DNA of 64,000 nucleotides from Lysinibacillus sp. FJAT-14745 (lineage in GTDB: Bacteria > Bacillota > Bacilli > Bacillales_A > Planococcaceae): the NCBI RefSeq assembly GCF_001275675.1, contig NZ_LITM01000005.1, forward strand, positions 436,835 to 500,834. The letters run 5' to 3'. Shown one piece after another: positions 51,888 to 60,620 of this stretch. The position numbers and the translations under genes are program-made. The notes under the pieces were generated by a model. That model made no database searches. It had not been told where the DNA came from and saw only the letters and a list, made by a program, of their open reading frames with translations. Within the stretch, counting starts at the first letter, position 1, and every line of letters begins with the position of its first letter.

Positions 51888-51987
51888 ATTGAAATAATCT
51901 GCCCCGTTAGCCATCCATGTAGCAAAAAACTAGCGCTACATCATAGAAAATGAAAGATGATTAAGTACTTTCATGGGAGTTGAATAG
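51888..51987 (+). repeat. Cassette-boundary site S15 with 87-bp stem-loop element, copy 2
   Basis: TTGAAATAATCTGCCCCGTTAG (given as TTGAAATAATCTG and CCCCGTTAG) leads into the same two hairpins as at 49524-49610 and ends GGGAGTTGAATA. The two copies are about 90% alike and in the same direction. They bracket 2.3 kb carrying the PepSY-like gene, a MITE and the MBL gene. This is the right edge of the island. Confidence 0.78.
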
Positions 51988-52039
51988 TAATAATCTTTAC
52001 GACAACAGCCTTTATTTTAAATAAGGTTTATAGCTTAAT

Positions 52040-52135
52040 GTGAGGTTGATTTACGTTCCGACTGGGGAGATTGTCCGATGAGCGGCTAGGGGCGGTCACG
52101 AGGGCGTTAACACAGGACAGCATACTTAACCTTCT
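52040..52135. repeat. Dispersed palindromic repeat element, copy 2 (shortened, inverted)
   Basis: GGTTGATTTACGTTCCGACTGGG (as GGTTGATTT and GTTCCGACTGGG), GTCCGATGAGC and GTCACGAGGGCGTTAACACAGGAC (as GTCACGAGGGCGTT and ACACAGGAC) match the reverse complement of 12951-13155 with internal deletions. The remaining part of the 51797-52250 gap shows no gene. Confidence 0.6.
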
Positions 52136-52250
52136 ACTTTGCTCTCTCCTGCCCTTATTTCCGACGCAAATGATTCAACAGGCATTCTAGAAACCTTGTC
52201 ATTGCTTTCCATAAAAAAAAGTTGCCTCAAATTCATTGAGACAACTTTTT

Positions 52251-52697
52251 TTAATAAGACAAATCCTTAATAGACAGTCCTAATTTTTTTAATAACGTGA
52301 TAGCTTGGTCTTTTTCTTCAACAGATAGCACACTCATCAATTCATGTAAATGCTGTTCATGTTTTGGAAATAGTTCTCCCATAAAGGCTTCACCTTTATC
52401 TGTAATTTCTGCATAGGTAACACGGCGATCTGATGGACAAGACACACGTAATAAATACCCTCTTTTTTCAAGTTTGTCAATGACGTACGTAATAGACCCA
52501 CTAGCTAGCAAAATTTTATTGCCAATTTGCTGTAATGGCTGTCTTCCTTTATGATAAAGAAGCTCTAATACAGCAAATTCAGTAGGGTTTAATCCATTCT
52601 CTTGAAAAAATTGATGGGTCGTCTCATTAATCGCTTTATGTGCACGTGATAATACAATATATAATTTTAATGATTGCTTTATTTCTTCTGACGTCAT
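52251..52697 (-). CDS. mhqR: MarR-family regulator MhqR (quinone/catechol response)
   Basis: A 148-residue MarR protein. GLNPTEFAVLELLYHKG (about 35-51), LLASGSITYVIDKLEKRG (about 63-80) and SDRRVTYAEIT (about 87-97) closely resemble MhqR (YkvE) of Bacillus. MhqR represses azoreductase and dioxygenase genes for quinone and catechol detoxification. The next gene upstream is a PAS kinase, like the ykvD/kinD-ykvE order in B. subtilis. It has its own strong promoter with a palindrome over the -10. Confidence 0.82.
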   Translation of the reverse strand: MTSEEIKQSLKLYIVLSRAHKAINETTHQFFQENGLNPTEFAVLELLYHKGRQPLQQIGNKILLASGSITYVIDKLEKRGYLLRVSCPSDRRVTYAEITDKGEAFMGELFPKHEQHLHELMSVLSVEEKDQAITLLKKLGLSIKDLSY

Positions 52698-52714
52698 ATC
52701 CTTTTCCTCTCAAT

Positions 52715-52758
52715 TCGCTATTTATGCCATTATAGCGAGATTAGAAAAGCATTGTCAA
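52715..52758 (-). promoter_or_regulatory. mhqR promoter with overlapping inverted repeat
   Basis: On the minus strand TTGACA (52753-52758), an 18-bp spacer and TATAAT (52729-52734) form a consensus promoter. TCGCTAT (52715-52721) and ATAGCGA (52732-52738) form an inverted repeat overlapping the -10 and transcription start. Confidence 0.7.
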
Positions 52759-52816
52759 AAGCAATATTTGATTTTGTGTACTATTATGGCGATTTATGCA
52801 ACCATTATAAATCTTT

Positions 52817-54295
52817 TTATGTTACTAAATAAGCAGAATCTTTCGTAGATACGTCCATTTTATCTATCTGATTAAATGTGTAAATTGGGAATTGTAAGTG
52901 GAAGCATGTCCCTTTCTGTAATTCACTATTCACACCTATTACGCCTTCATGCTCTTCAATCACCTTTTTCACGAAAGCAAGGCCTAGTCCTGTCCCTGTT
53001 GATTTCGTCGTGTAAAAAGGTTGGAATAAGTTTTGAAGGGTAGCACTGTCCATGCCGGTACCTTCGTCTTTAATCAGTAATTCTACAATCGCACAGTCAA
53101 TAACATTTATTTCTACCGTGATCGTTCCACCGTTATTCATGGATTCCATCGCATTTTTAATAAGATTCATGAATACTTGCTTTAAGCGATTTTCATTGCC
53201 ACCAATGTATACTTGTGTAGAAGTAGAAATGTATTGAATGATAATATTTTTCATAAGCGCATCTGGAAGCATAAACTCAATCACTTGTTTCACAATGTTA
53301 TCTAACTCCAATAATTCAACTTTCATACTTGTTGGCTTGGACAATACTAAAAGCTCTGATAAAATTTGTTCCATCCGTTGGAGTTCACTATCGATGACAG
53401 ATAAATACATGCGTGACTCTTCATCAGCATTTAGCTTTAGCAATTCGGTAAAGCCCTTTAAAGAAGTTAATGGATTACGAATTTCATGGGCGATACTTGC
53501 GGCCATTTGACCGACAACATTTAAAGCTTGCTGATGTTCAACTTTATGTTGAAGTTGTTTCTTTTCTGTTTCATCATTAATGACTGTGACAATAATATTG
53601 TTATATTCATCAAAGATACTTGAAATTTCATAATAGCAAGTGCTAGTAACTTGAGTTTCATCAACTACATGAATACTTGCATGCTTTTCACCCATCAGTT
53701 TAGAAAGGTATGCAGTAATTTGACCTTTCTTCAACGTAAATGCATCAAATATGTGCTGATGTGCCTTATGAAGAAGCTGCGATTTTTCGATTTTCAAATA
53801 CATTTCAGCATACTTATTTAGCCCAAGAATTATCCCGCTAGCATCACTTATAATTACGGCGTACGGTAAGTGATCATAAGCATTGAAAGATTGTGATCTC
53901 TCCTGCTCTTGACTAACATATAATTCATGAGCTATGTCATTATTTAACGTTGAAATTTGCGCAACAATTTCTTCTGTGTTTGGATCATAAAAACATTTGA
54001 AAGACATCATTTCAAACTCATTTCCAGCTGTTTGAATATTGAAGATTTCTTCTGATCTCAAATCACTTTCTAATTGTTTGACGAACTTCGCCCAATTTAA
54101 ATTAGATGGCTCGTCCATAGTTAAATAACCAATATACGTTGAATGAAGGTTAAAAAGTTGAATAGCAGCCTCATTCACGTTTAAAATTTTCCCTGCTTTA
54201 TTAAGAGTAAGTGTTGGTGACGAAGTACTTGTCATAAGATTTCCAAAACATTGATTACTATCATTTTGCTTCAACTTTCTCACCGAACCTTTCAA
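52817..54295 (-). CDS. Cytoplasmic PAS-domain sensor histidine kinase (possible sporulation phosphorelay kinase)
   Basis: A 492-residue kinase without membrane segments. Two PAS domains (about 20-130 and 140-250) precede HisKA with AHEIRNPLTSLKGF (about 265-278). A HATPase domain has NLIKNAMES, DEGTGMD and TGLGLAFVKK. No response regulator is adjacent, as is typical for orphan kinases feeding Spo0F. In B. subtilis kinD lies next to mhqR, which makes a sporulation role attractive, but KinD has a different sensor domain. The start is uncertain: TTG at 54295 or GTG at 54283. Confidence 0.78.
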   Translation of the reverse strand: MKGSVRKLKQNDSNQCFGNLMTSTSSPTLTLNKAGKILNVNEAAIQLFNLHSTYIGYLTMDEPSNLNWAKFVKQLESDLRSEEIFNIQTAGNEFEMMSFKCFYDPNTEEIVAQISTLNNDIAHELYVSQEQERSQSFNAYDHLPYAVIISDASGIILGLNKYAEMYLKIEKSQLLHKAHQHIFDAFTLKKGQITAYLSKLMGEKHASIHVVDETQVTSTCYYEISSIFDEYNNIIVTVINDETEKKQLQHKVEHQQALNVVGQMAASIAHEIRNPLTSLKGFTELLKLNADEESRMYLSVIDSELQRMEQILSELLVLSKPTSMKVELLELDNIVKQVIEFMLPDALMKNIIIQYISTSTQVYIGGNENRLKQVFMNLIKNAMESMNNGGTITVEINVIDCAIVELLIKDEGTGMDSATLQNLFQPFYTTKSTGTGLGLAFVKKVIEEHEGVIGVNSELQKGTCFHLQFPIYTFNQIDKMDVSTKDSAYLVT

Positions 54296-54493
54296 AAGAG
54301 TGAAAAACCTCTTAATCGAATTTTGAGCCTTTACTATACTTTATGACTGTACGATTCTATTATTACAAAATTTAGTAAATTTAAGTATAAAAATTATTTC
54401 ACGAACTGTTCACAAAATAAATAGGTAAAAAGGATTATATTGTATGACAGCTACTTGACTGTTACAATTAGAAATTGAAAGGAAGATTATTGC

Positions 54494-56233
54494 ATGAATA
54501 CTATTTTAACTACATTAAACGCAAAGTATATTCACACAAATTTAGCATTGCGTTATTTAAAAGGTGCAGCTTTACCAGAATTTAATCCAATTATTGCAGA
54601 ATATACAATTAAAGATCCTGCTTTTAATATTGTATCAGATTTGTTTCAAAAAAAACCTGATATCGTAGGATTTAGTTGCTATATTTGGAATATTGAAGAA
54701 ACTATTCACGTCATCAAGATGTTAAAAACTGTCTGTCCAAATGTTAAAATTTTGCTCGGGGGACCTGAAGTTTCTTATGATGCCCATCATTGGTTACGTA
54801 GAATTGAAGAGGTTGATTTCATTGTTATGGGTGAAGGAGAAACTTCCTTTAAACAGTTACTACGCTATTTGCATGGAGAAATTGCATTAGACGATGTTCC
54901 AGGGATTTGCTACTTAGAGGATGGTAAAGTACGAATTCACGCACAAGCACCAAAAGTAGATTTACGTGAATTGCCAAGTCCATTTCGTTTTGAAGAGGAC
55001 CTCTCTCATCTAAGCAAACGAATTCAATATATTGAAACAAGTCGAGGCTGTCCATTTAGCTGTCAATTTTGTTTATCTTCTATTGAAGTAGGGGTTCGTT
55101 ATTTCAACCGAGAAAAAATAAAAGAAGATATTCGATTTTTGATGGACAACGGTGCGCGTACTATTAAATTTGTTGATCGTACATTTAATATAAGTCGCAG
55201 CTATGCCATGGAAATGTTCCAGTTTTTAATCGATGAACATAAGCCAGGGGTTGTATTCCAATTTGAAATTACCGCTGATATTATGCGTCCTGAGGTTATC
55301 CAGTTTTTAAATGATAACGCACCAAAAGGTCTTTTCCGTTTTGAAATTGGTGTTCAATCAACGAATGATTTAACAAATACTCTTGTGCAGCGCCGTCAAA
55401 ACTTTGAAAAGCTAACACGTACAGTGACGATGGTCAAAGAAGGTGGAAAGATTGATCAGCATTTAGATTTAATCGCTGGTTTACCAGAAGAGGATTATGC
55501 AAGCTTCCGTCAAACCTTTAATGACGTTTTCGCAATGCGACCAGAAGAATTACAGCTTGGATTCCTTAAACTTCTGCGCGGTACAGGCCTGCGTCTAGAG
55601 GCTGAAAAATTCGGCTATACGTATGTGGATCTATCCCCTTACGAGATTTTCTCCAACAATGTCTTAACGTTTGATGATATAGTACGCATTAAACATGCAG
55701 AGGATGTACTTGAGAAATATTGGAACGATCACCGTATGGACCATACGATTGAATACTTAGTAACTGAAGTGTTTGAAACACCATTTGATTTCTTCCAAAA
55801 TTTCGGTACTTATTGGGAAACAAAAGGTTGGTCGCGTATCGGTCATCAGCTCGAGGATTTATTCCGTCGTTTATTAATGTTTTTAGAAACTGTAGAAGGT
55901 GCTAATTTAACTATCATTCAAAGCCTAATGCAACTAGATTATTTAATGATACAGCAGTTCCAGCCACGTAAATTATGGTGGAAGGAGCGCCCTACAGAGG
56001 AACAACAAAAAGCACTTTATAATGCTTTACGTGAAAACCCTGCAATTGCAGGTGAGGAATTTGCCAGCTTCAATCTATCTGAAAAAGAGTTGTTTAAACA
56101 TACGCTCATTATTCCACATCACATAGATTTCCAAAATTTCTCAAATGGCAAAATTGTACAAAAAAACGGCTATCTTTTAACTTACTTCCGTCACGGTCAA
56201 GCACCATACTTTGCAACAATCCACTCTATATAA
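54494..56233 (+). CDS. B12-binding-domain radical SAM protein (DUF4080)
   Basis: A 579-residue protein. A cobalamin-binding-like Rossmann domain (about 1-140) has VGFSCYIWN and LLGGPEVS. A radical SAM domain carries the cluster motif C186-x3-C190-x2-C193 in RGCPFSCQFC. A C-terminal DUF4080 region (about 400-560) follows. The usual B12 DxHxxG motif is not evident, so cobalamin binding is uncertain. The family is common in Bacillaceae with unknown substrate. AAAGGAAG precedes the ATG and a strong terminator follows. Confidence 0.85.
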   Translation: MNTILTTLNAKYIHTNLALRYLKGAALPEFNPIIAEYTIKDPAFNIVSDLFQKKPDIVGFSCYIWNIEETIHVIKMLKTVCPNVKILLGGPEVSYDAHHWLRRIEEVDFIVMGEGETSFKQLLRYLHGEIALDDVPGICYLEDGKVRIHAQAPKVDLRELPSPFRFEEDLSHLSKRIQYIETSRGCPFSCQFCLSSIEVGVRYFNREKIKEDIRFLMDNGARTIKFVDRTFNISRSYAMEMFQFLIDEHKPGVVFQFEITADIMRPEVIQFLNDNAPKGLFRFEIGVQSTNDLTNTLVQRRQNFEKLTRTVTMVKEGGKIDQHLDLIAGLPEEDYASFRQTFNDVFAMRPEELQLGFLKLLRGTGLRLEAEKFGYTYVDLSPYEIFSNNVLTFDDIVRIKHAEDVLEKYWNDHRMDHTIEYLVTEVFETPFDFFQNFGTYWETKGWSRIGHQLEDLFRRLLMFLETVEGANLTIIQSLMQLDYLMIQQFQPRKLWWKERPTEEQQKALYNALRENPAIAGEEFASFNLSEKELFKHTLIIPHHIDFQNFSNGKIVQKNGYLLTYFRHGQAPYFATIHSI

Positions 56234-56235
56234 TA

Positions 56236-56282
56236 AGAAACGCTAGTCCATTAATAAATATAGGACTAGCGTTTTTTTCATT
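56236..56282 (+). terminator. Terminator of the radical SAM gene
   Basis: A 12-bp perfect stem (AAACGCTAGTCC, 56238-56249, with 56263-56274) is followed by a T run. From 56283 to 56647 the sequence is AT-rich and I see no gene or clear signal. Confidence 0.9.
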
Positions 56283-56647
56283 CATAAAGAATACTTAAAT
56301 TTCCTATAACCTACAATAAAACGAAACAATTACATTTTTAATTGAATCCATTGTAAGTAAAAACCATAGCTTTATTATGCTTAACAGATGTTCTTAGAGG
56401 CATTACAATTATCCTAAAAAAATTTAGTACGAAATTATCAAACCACCATTACCCTATCCTTGTAAATTTTACCTATAAAGCAACCATAATAACCAGGAAA
56501 AACAATTTAAAATTTTTCGACAATTGTGTGGCGAAAGCAATTTTTTAGTTTTATGAATAGATTTTCTATTGAGGTAATCTTTAAAATCCTCAGTTTTCAT
56601 TTACGAATTTCAATAAGCTTTTATAGGTAACCGGAAAATATTAAGGA

Positions 56648-56685
56648 AATTAAAAAAGAGCTACATTAGCTCTTTTTTAATTTCC
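56648..56685. terminator. Terminator of the Ktr potassium transporter gene
   Basis: AAAAAAGAGCT pairs with AGCTCTTTTTT around a 5-base loop, with A and T runs on both sides. It lies 8 bases past the minus-strand gene at 56693. Confidence 0.85.
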
Positions 56686-56692
56686 TAGTACT

Positions 56693-58048
56693 TTATCCAA
56701 TAATAACTCGTTCTTTAGGATAGTGATAACTTGATTTTTTACCTCTACCTCCACCACCTAAAGAGTAAAGGAAGGAAATTAAACCGACACGACCAACAAA
56801 CATTAAAATTATAATGATAATTTTGCCAATTACCGATAGGTCGGAGGTGATTCCTAAAGACATCCCACACGTTCCGAACGCTGATGTAATTTCAAAAATT
56901 ATTTGAATCAGCGATGCGTGTGGCTCAGTAATAAGTAAAATAATTGTCGCAACTAACACCATAAAGAATGCCAATAAAATAACAACAAACGAGCGGAATA
57001 CATCAATTAAATGTATTTCACGGCCGAATACTTGAATATCCTCTCTTCCTCGTGAAAAGGTAATTAGGAATAAAATAGCCATGGCAAACGTTGTTGTACG
57101 TATCCCACCACCAACTGAACTTGGTGAGGCACCAATAAACATTAAAAAACTCATAAAAATATCTGTCGCTTCACTAAAGGTTGTTACATCATATGTCGTA
57201 AGTCCAGCTGATCGTGTTGAAACAGAATGGAACATTGCAGAAAATAGAGCCTCATGCCAAGACATCCCCTTAAAGGAATGGAATGATTCAAGCAATAAAA
57301 TAACGACAGCCCCTACCACAAATAAAATTGCATAAGTGGAAGTTGTTATTTTCGTAAATAAACTAAAGCGGAAGTTATCATGGCGATTAAGTAAAAAGGT
57401 TTTCACTTCAATTAAGACTGGGAAGCCTATTGCGCCAAGCACAATTAGCACCATTGTTATCGCTTGAACAAAGTAATCTTTATGAAACGGAAGCAAACTC
57501 ATACCTGTTATATCAAAGCCACCATTTGTAGTAGCTGAAACGGAGGCAAAGACACCATGAAGCAAAGCTTCTTGAAAAGTATCAAAATAGTTTGTAAAGT
57601 GTAAAGTTAAAATTAATGCACCCATCAATTCTATACCAATTAAGATTTTCAATATTTCCCGAATTAATTGAACAACCCCTGACAAATTGTATTGATTATG
57701 ATCGATCATAATCAATTGACGCTCACGCATACCAATTTTTTTCCCAACTAGTAACCACACAAAGGTACCAAGTGACATAATGCCAATTGCGCCAAGCTGT
57801 AAAATAACAAGAACCATCGCGAGCCCAAATGTTGTATAGCTTTCAGATATATTGATTGTTGTTAAACCTGTTACGCTAACTGCACTTACTGCAGTAAACA
57901 AGCTATCTAATAATGAAACTTTTACACCTTCTTGATGAACGCCTGGCAGCCGTAGTAACAGGAAGGAAATCGCTATAGCTATAAAATAATAAGAGACAAG
58001 TACCTGAAAAGGTGTGACAAGTCTATTTTTTGATCTTTTCCAGGGCAC
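56693..58048 (-). CDS. ktrB: Ktr/Trk-type potassium uptake membrane subunit (KtrB/KtrD)
   Basis: A 451-residue membrane protein with four repeated membrane-pore-membrane units. The selectivity loops are SVTGLTT, SATTNGGFD, SVSTRSAGLTT and SAFGTCGMSLG, each with the Gly that lines the filter. It needs a cytoplasmic KtrA/KtrC ring, not encoded next to it. That resembles KtrD of Bacillus, which is also separate from its partner. No c-di-AMP riboswitch is visible upstream. Confidence 0.85.
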   Translation of the reverse strand: MPWKRSKNRLVTPFQVLVSYYFIAIAISFLLLRLPGVHQEGVKVSLLDSLFTAVSAVSVTGLTTINISESYTTFGLAMVLVILQLGAIGIMSLGTFVWLLVGKKIGMRERQLIMIDHNQYNLSGVVQLIREILKILIGIELMGALILTLHFTNYFDTFQEALLHGVFASVSATTNGGFDITGMSLLPFHKDYFVQAITMVLIVLGAIGFPVLIEVKTFLLNRHDNFRFSLFTKITTSTYAILFVVGAVVILLLESFHSFKGMSWHEALFSAMFHSVSTRSAGLTTYDVTTFSEATDIFMSFLMFIGASPSSVGGGIRTTTFAMAILFLITFSRGREDIQVFGREIHLIDVFRSFVVILLAFFMVLVATIILLITEPHASLIQIIFEITSAFGTCGMSLGITSDLSVIGKIIIIILMFVGRVGLISFLYSLGGGGRGKKSSYHYPKERVIIG

Positions 58049-58117
58049 TTTGACAACCCCTTCCTTATATGATGCTAAACTCGATAGATATTAGTATAGA
58101 AAAAATACTCAAAAAAA

Positions 58118-58151
58118 GAAAGAGGAATAGCTACAACTATTCCTCTAAAAG
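58118..58151 (-). terminator. Terminator of terC
   Basis: AGAGGAATAG pairs with CTATTCCTCT around a 6-base loop (about 58120-58145), and a T run follows on the minus strand. Confidence 0.85.
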
Positions 58152-58152
58152 A

Positions 58153-58917
58153 TCATTGAACTTGTTTTTTATGACGAACTCCTACTAAATAGCCTACTAA
58201 TGCGATGCCCACTAATACAACCCAGAAAGTTAACTCCCACGCAGTAGAATGTGGGAACTCTGCAGGTAAAATACCCACCTTCTCATGTGACAAAGTTAAC
58301 ACAACAAGCTTCACACCTACCCAACCTACAATTAAAAACGCTGAAGTTTCAAGTGAGGGATAGTCATTTAATATTTTCACAAACCATTGAGCCGCGAATC
58401 GCATCATGATGACTCCGATAAATCCTCCAAGTAACATGACGATAAATTGTCCACCATTGATGCCACCTATATCAAAGTTCCCTAAATGCGGTAAAGATAC
58501 GGCAATGGCAACTGCAGCAAGCATAGAATCAATAGCAAATGCAATATCCGCGGCCTCTACCTTAAGCACAGTCATCCAAAAACCAGAGCCCTTTTTCCTC
58601 ACTTCTTCGCTAGATTCTTCTTCTGAATCCTTTTTATAACGCAAGTCATATATATTTTTGGCGGACATGAATAATAAATAAGCCGCTCCCAATGCTTGAA
58701 TTTGCCAATAATTCACTAATGCTGTAATGACAAAGAGTGCTGAGAATCGGAAAATTAACGCGCCGAATAAGCCATAAAATAATGCTTTTTTTTGTTGCTC
58801 TCGTGGTAAATGCTTCACCATCACGGCCATTACCACTGCATTATCTGCTGCTAATAACCCTTCTAATACTACAAGTACAATAAGTACCCAACCGTATTGT
58901 AATAAAATTGATTCCAT
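58153..58917 (-). CDS. TerC-family membrane protein, probable manganese exporter
   Basis: A 254-residue protein with seven membrane helices. The TerC metal-site motifs are LAADNAVVMA (about 23-32) and EAADIAFAIDSM (about 121-132). Bacillus relatives (MeeF/YceF, MeeY/YkoY) export Mn(II) for metalation of secreted enzymes. The gene is preceded by a yybP-ykoY riboswitch, which switches on such genes when manganese is high. This is strong contextual support. Confidence 0.87.
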   Translation of the reverse strand: MESILLQYGWVLIVLVVLEGLLAADNAVVMAVMVKHLPREQQKKALFYGLFGALIFRFSALFVITALVNYWQIQALGAAYLLFMSAKNIYDLRYKKDSEEESSEEVRKKGSGFWMTVLKVEAADIAFAIDSMLAAVAIAVSLPHLGNFDIGGINGGQFIVMLLGGFIGVIMMRFAAQWFVKILNDYPSLETSAFLIVGWVGVKLVVLTLSHEKVGILPAEFPHSTAWELTFWVVLVGIALVGYLVGVRHKKQVQ

Positions 58918-58969
58918 TCATGTGCCTCCTCTAAAGCTCTGTATACCCAAAATAGTCATTATTATACGA

Positions 58970-59215
58970 GTACAAAAGAAAAGACCTCTGCCTTTATAAA
59001 AAGGCAAAGGTCTCGCTTAGCAAATAAATATCTGACACTTCATCAGTACCCCTCTATTACTAGCTTACAGCGGATGTTTAAACATTTGCTGTAAGAAGTT
59101 GAACTACCACTAGTATAGAGTTACTCGCTTATCACACCCGATGGTAAAAACCATGTAATGACGAATGTAATCCAGATACATCGCTCGTATCTGTTAGCTA
59201 CTCCCCTTTGACAAA
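58970..59215 (-). ncRNA. yybP-ykoY manganese riboswitch with terminator, leader of terC
   Basis: Read on the minus strand, the 5' part has CAAAGGGGAGTAGCT (59210-59196) and the 3' part has GCGAGACCTTTGCC (59017-59004). These are the two conserved blocks of the yybP-ykoY class. The last block can instead pair with GGCAGAGGTCT (58992-58982) to form an 11-bp terminator before a T-rich tail. Manganese binding should stop terminator formation and allow terC expression. The middle (about 59030-59190) is longer than in typical members and contains an extra strong hairpin (CTTACAGC/GCTGTAAG). Confidence 0.88.
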
Positions 59216-59284
59216 ACGTCGAAGGTTTTTCTTCTGTTAACTTATTATAGCACTATCATATATGAGTAGCAAAATTATCTACCC

Positions 59285-59460
59285 ACTTTTAATAGAAGGC
59301 TCTGATTTCCGCTACGGGTTTCTCGCTTTCCTGCGGGCGGGAATCGAATAGTCCTACGCTCCAATCAGTTAAAATGGGCATACAATAAAAAAATATAAAC
59401 AAAAAATCCTTTTATCAGTCAATAATAAACCTATATTTTCTTAATCAACACGCCTATAGT
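59285..59460. mobile_element. MITE-like palindromic element, copy 2 (left end degraded)
   Basis: It shares GATTTCCGCTACGGG, CTCGCTTTCCTGCGGGCG, CCTACGCT-CCAATCAGTTAAAATGG parts and the tail AAAATCCTTTTATCAGTCAA, TAATCAACACG with 50511-50765. The interior is about 45 bp shorter and the left GTGTTGATTA end is not recognisable. No gene lies in 59216-59516. Confidence 0.6.
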
Positions 59461-59516
59461 AATCACTTGTTTATTAGCTAGATAGGCCATAAACTGTCCA
59501 CAAACGCCCGATTGCT

Positions 59517-60602
59517 TCACCTTATTTGAATTTGATAGCGTTTATCTTCTTTATGCGCTAAATAAAAATCAATCATTCTAGGCATAGTCTGTAAAAAATC
59601 GGGGCATGTAATATTACCCTTTTTCAAAATAGTAACTACTTCTGATGTATCGAACTTAGCATTCCAAGTTAAGTAGTCTAAAGTTTCTTGCTCAACACCT
59701 AGATTTTGTCGAATAAGCGGCACTTGTAAAGATATTCTTGCTAGCGTTAACGGAAATCGCCCCTTAGGATAATGGTTAGTTAATAATTTTACCATCATAC
59801 GATACACTTCCTGTACAGGATGCGGATTTGGGTCCGTTAGATGCAAAGTTTTCCCTTCAGCACATTTTTCATCCACTAGATAAGTCGAAGCGTTTATAAT
59901 GTAATCTACTGGCACCACATTTATTGTTGATGTCGATTGACCAATATACGGGATAAACGGAAGGCATTTTAATTTATCCACCATATTTAAAATGAAATAA
60001 GGCCCATCGAATTTAATAGTTTCTCCTGTTTCAGAATGTCCACGTACTATGCCAGGTCGAATAATTGTCAGCGGTATTTCTGATTTCAAATCCTCTACTC
60101 GATGCTCAGCTTCAAATTTTGTTTCCTCATAATGGTTTTTAAATGCTGGCGGGCGAATGAGTTCGTTTTCACGCAAAACACCTTCACGTATTCCTGCTAC
60201 ATACGCTGTACTAAAATACATATAGCGTCTTAAGTTCGGAAGTGTTCGAACAAAATCATTGACCATCGTCGTACCATGCACATTTACCTTCCATGCGATA
60301 TCGCGTGGTACTGCTAAATCATAAATTGCAGCTAGATGCCAGAGCACCTCAATTTGAGGTACAATTTCCTGTGCGGCTTTGTTTTCTAGACCGAGATTCG
60401 GTAATGTAATATCTCCCTCGACAAGATGAATAGAACAGTTAGGAAACTCTGCTACTATATTTTCTCTTTCTAAATTTGCTTTTACCAATTCACCAGCTAA
60501 AACAATAGCGATGACTTCCTGTGATTGTTTTTTTCGAAATAACTCTCGTATTAATTGACTTGAAATAAAACCCGGAAAACCTGTAAAAAAATGAACCCCC
60601 AT
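59517..60602 (-). CDS. Extended SDR / thioester-reductase-like NAD(P)-binding protein
   Basis: A 361-residue extended short-chain dehydrogenase of the NAD_binding_4 (fatty acyl-CoA or thioester reductase-like) type. TGFPGFIS is at residues 8-15 (last Gly of TGxxGxxG replaced by Ser), LAAIYDL at about 94-100, and catalytic YEETK at about 157-161. RPGIVRG at about 182-188 follows. It could reduce an acyl thioester or act on a lipid-linked sugar; no carrier domain is attached. It follows the RND efflux gene with an 18-bp gap and may be co-transcribed. Confidence 0.72.
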   Translation of the reverse strand: MGVHFFTGFPGFISSQLIRELFRKKQSQEVIAIVLAGELVKANLERENIVAEFPNCSIHLVEGDITLPNLGLENKAAQEIVPQIEVLWHLAAIYDLAVPRDIAWKVNVHGTTMVNDFVRTLPNLRRYMYFSTAYVAGIREGVLRENELIRPPAFKNHYEETKFEAEHRVEDLKSEIPLTIIRPGIVRGHSETGETIKFDGPYFILNMVDKLKCLPFIPYIGQSTSTINVVPVDYIINASTYLVDEKCAEGKTLHLTDPNPHPVQEVYRMMVKLLTNHYPKGRFPLTLARISLQVPLIRQNLGVEQETLDYLTWNAKFDTSEVVTILKKGNITCPDFLQTMPRMIDFYLAHKEDKRYQIQIR

Positions 60603-60620
60603 CTTTCATCCCCCCTGAAC

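Noticed and set aside
36201-51987. Classical integron with attC sites
   Set aside because: The repeats contain GTTAGTT, not the GTTRRRY core, the recombinase lacks the IntI extra segment, and no attI or outward Pc promoter next to it is evident.
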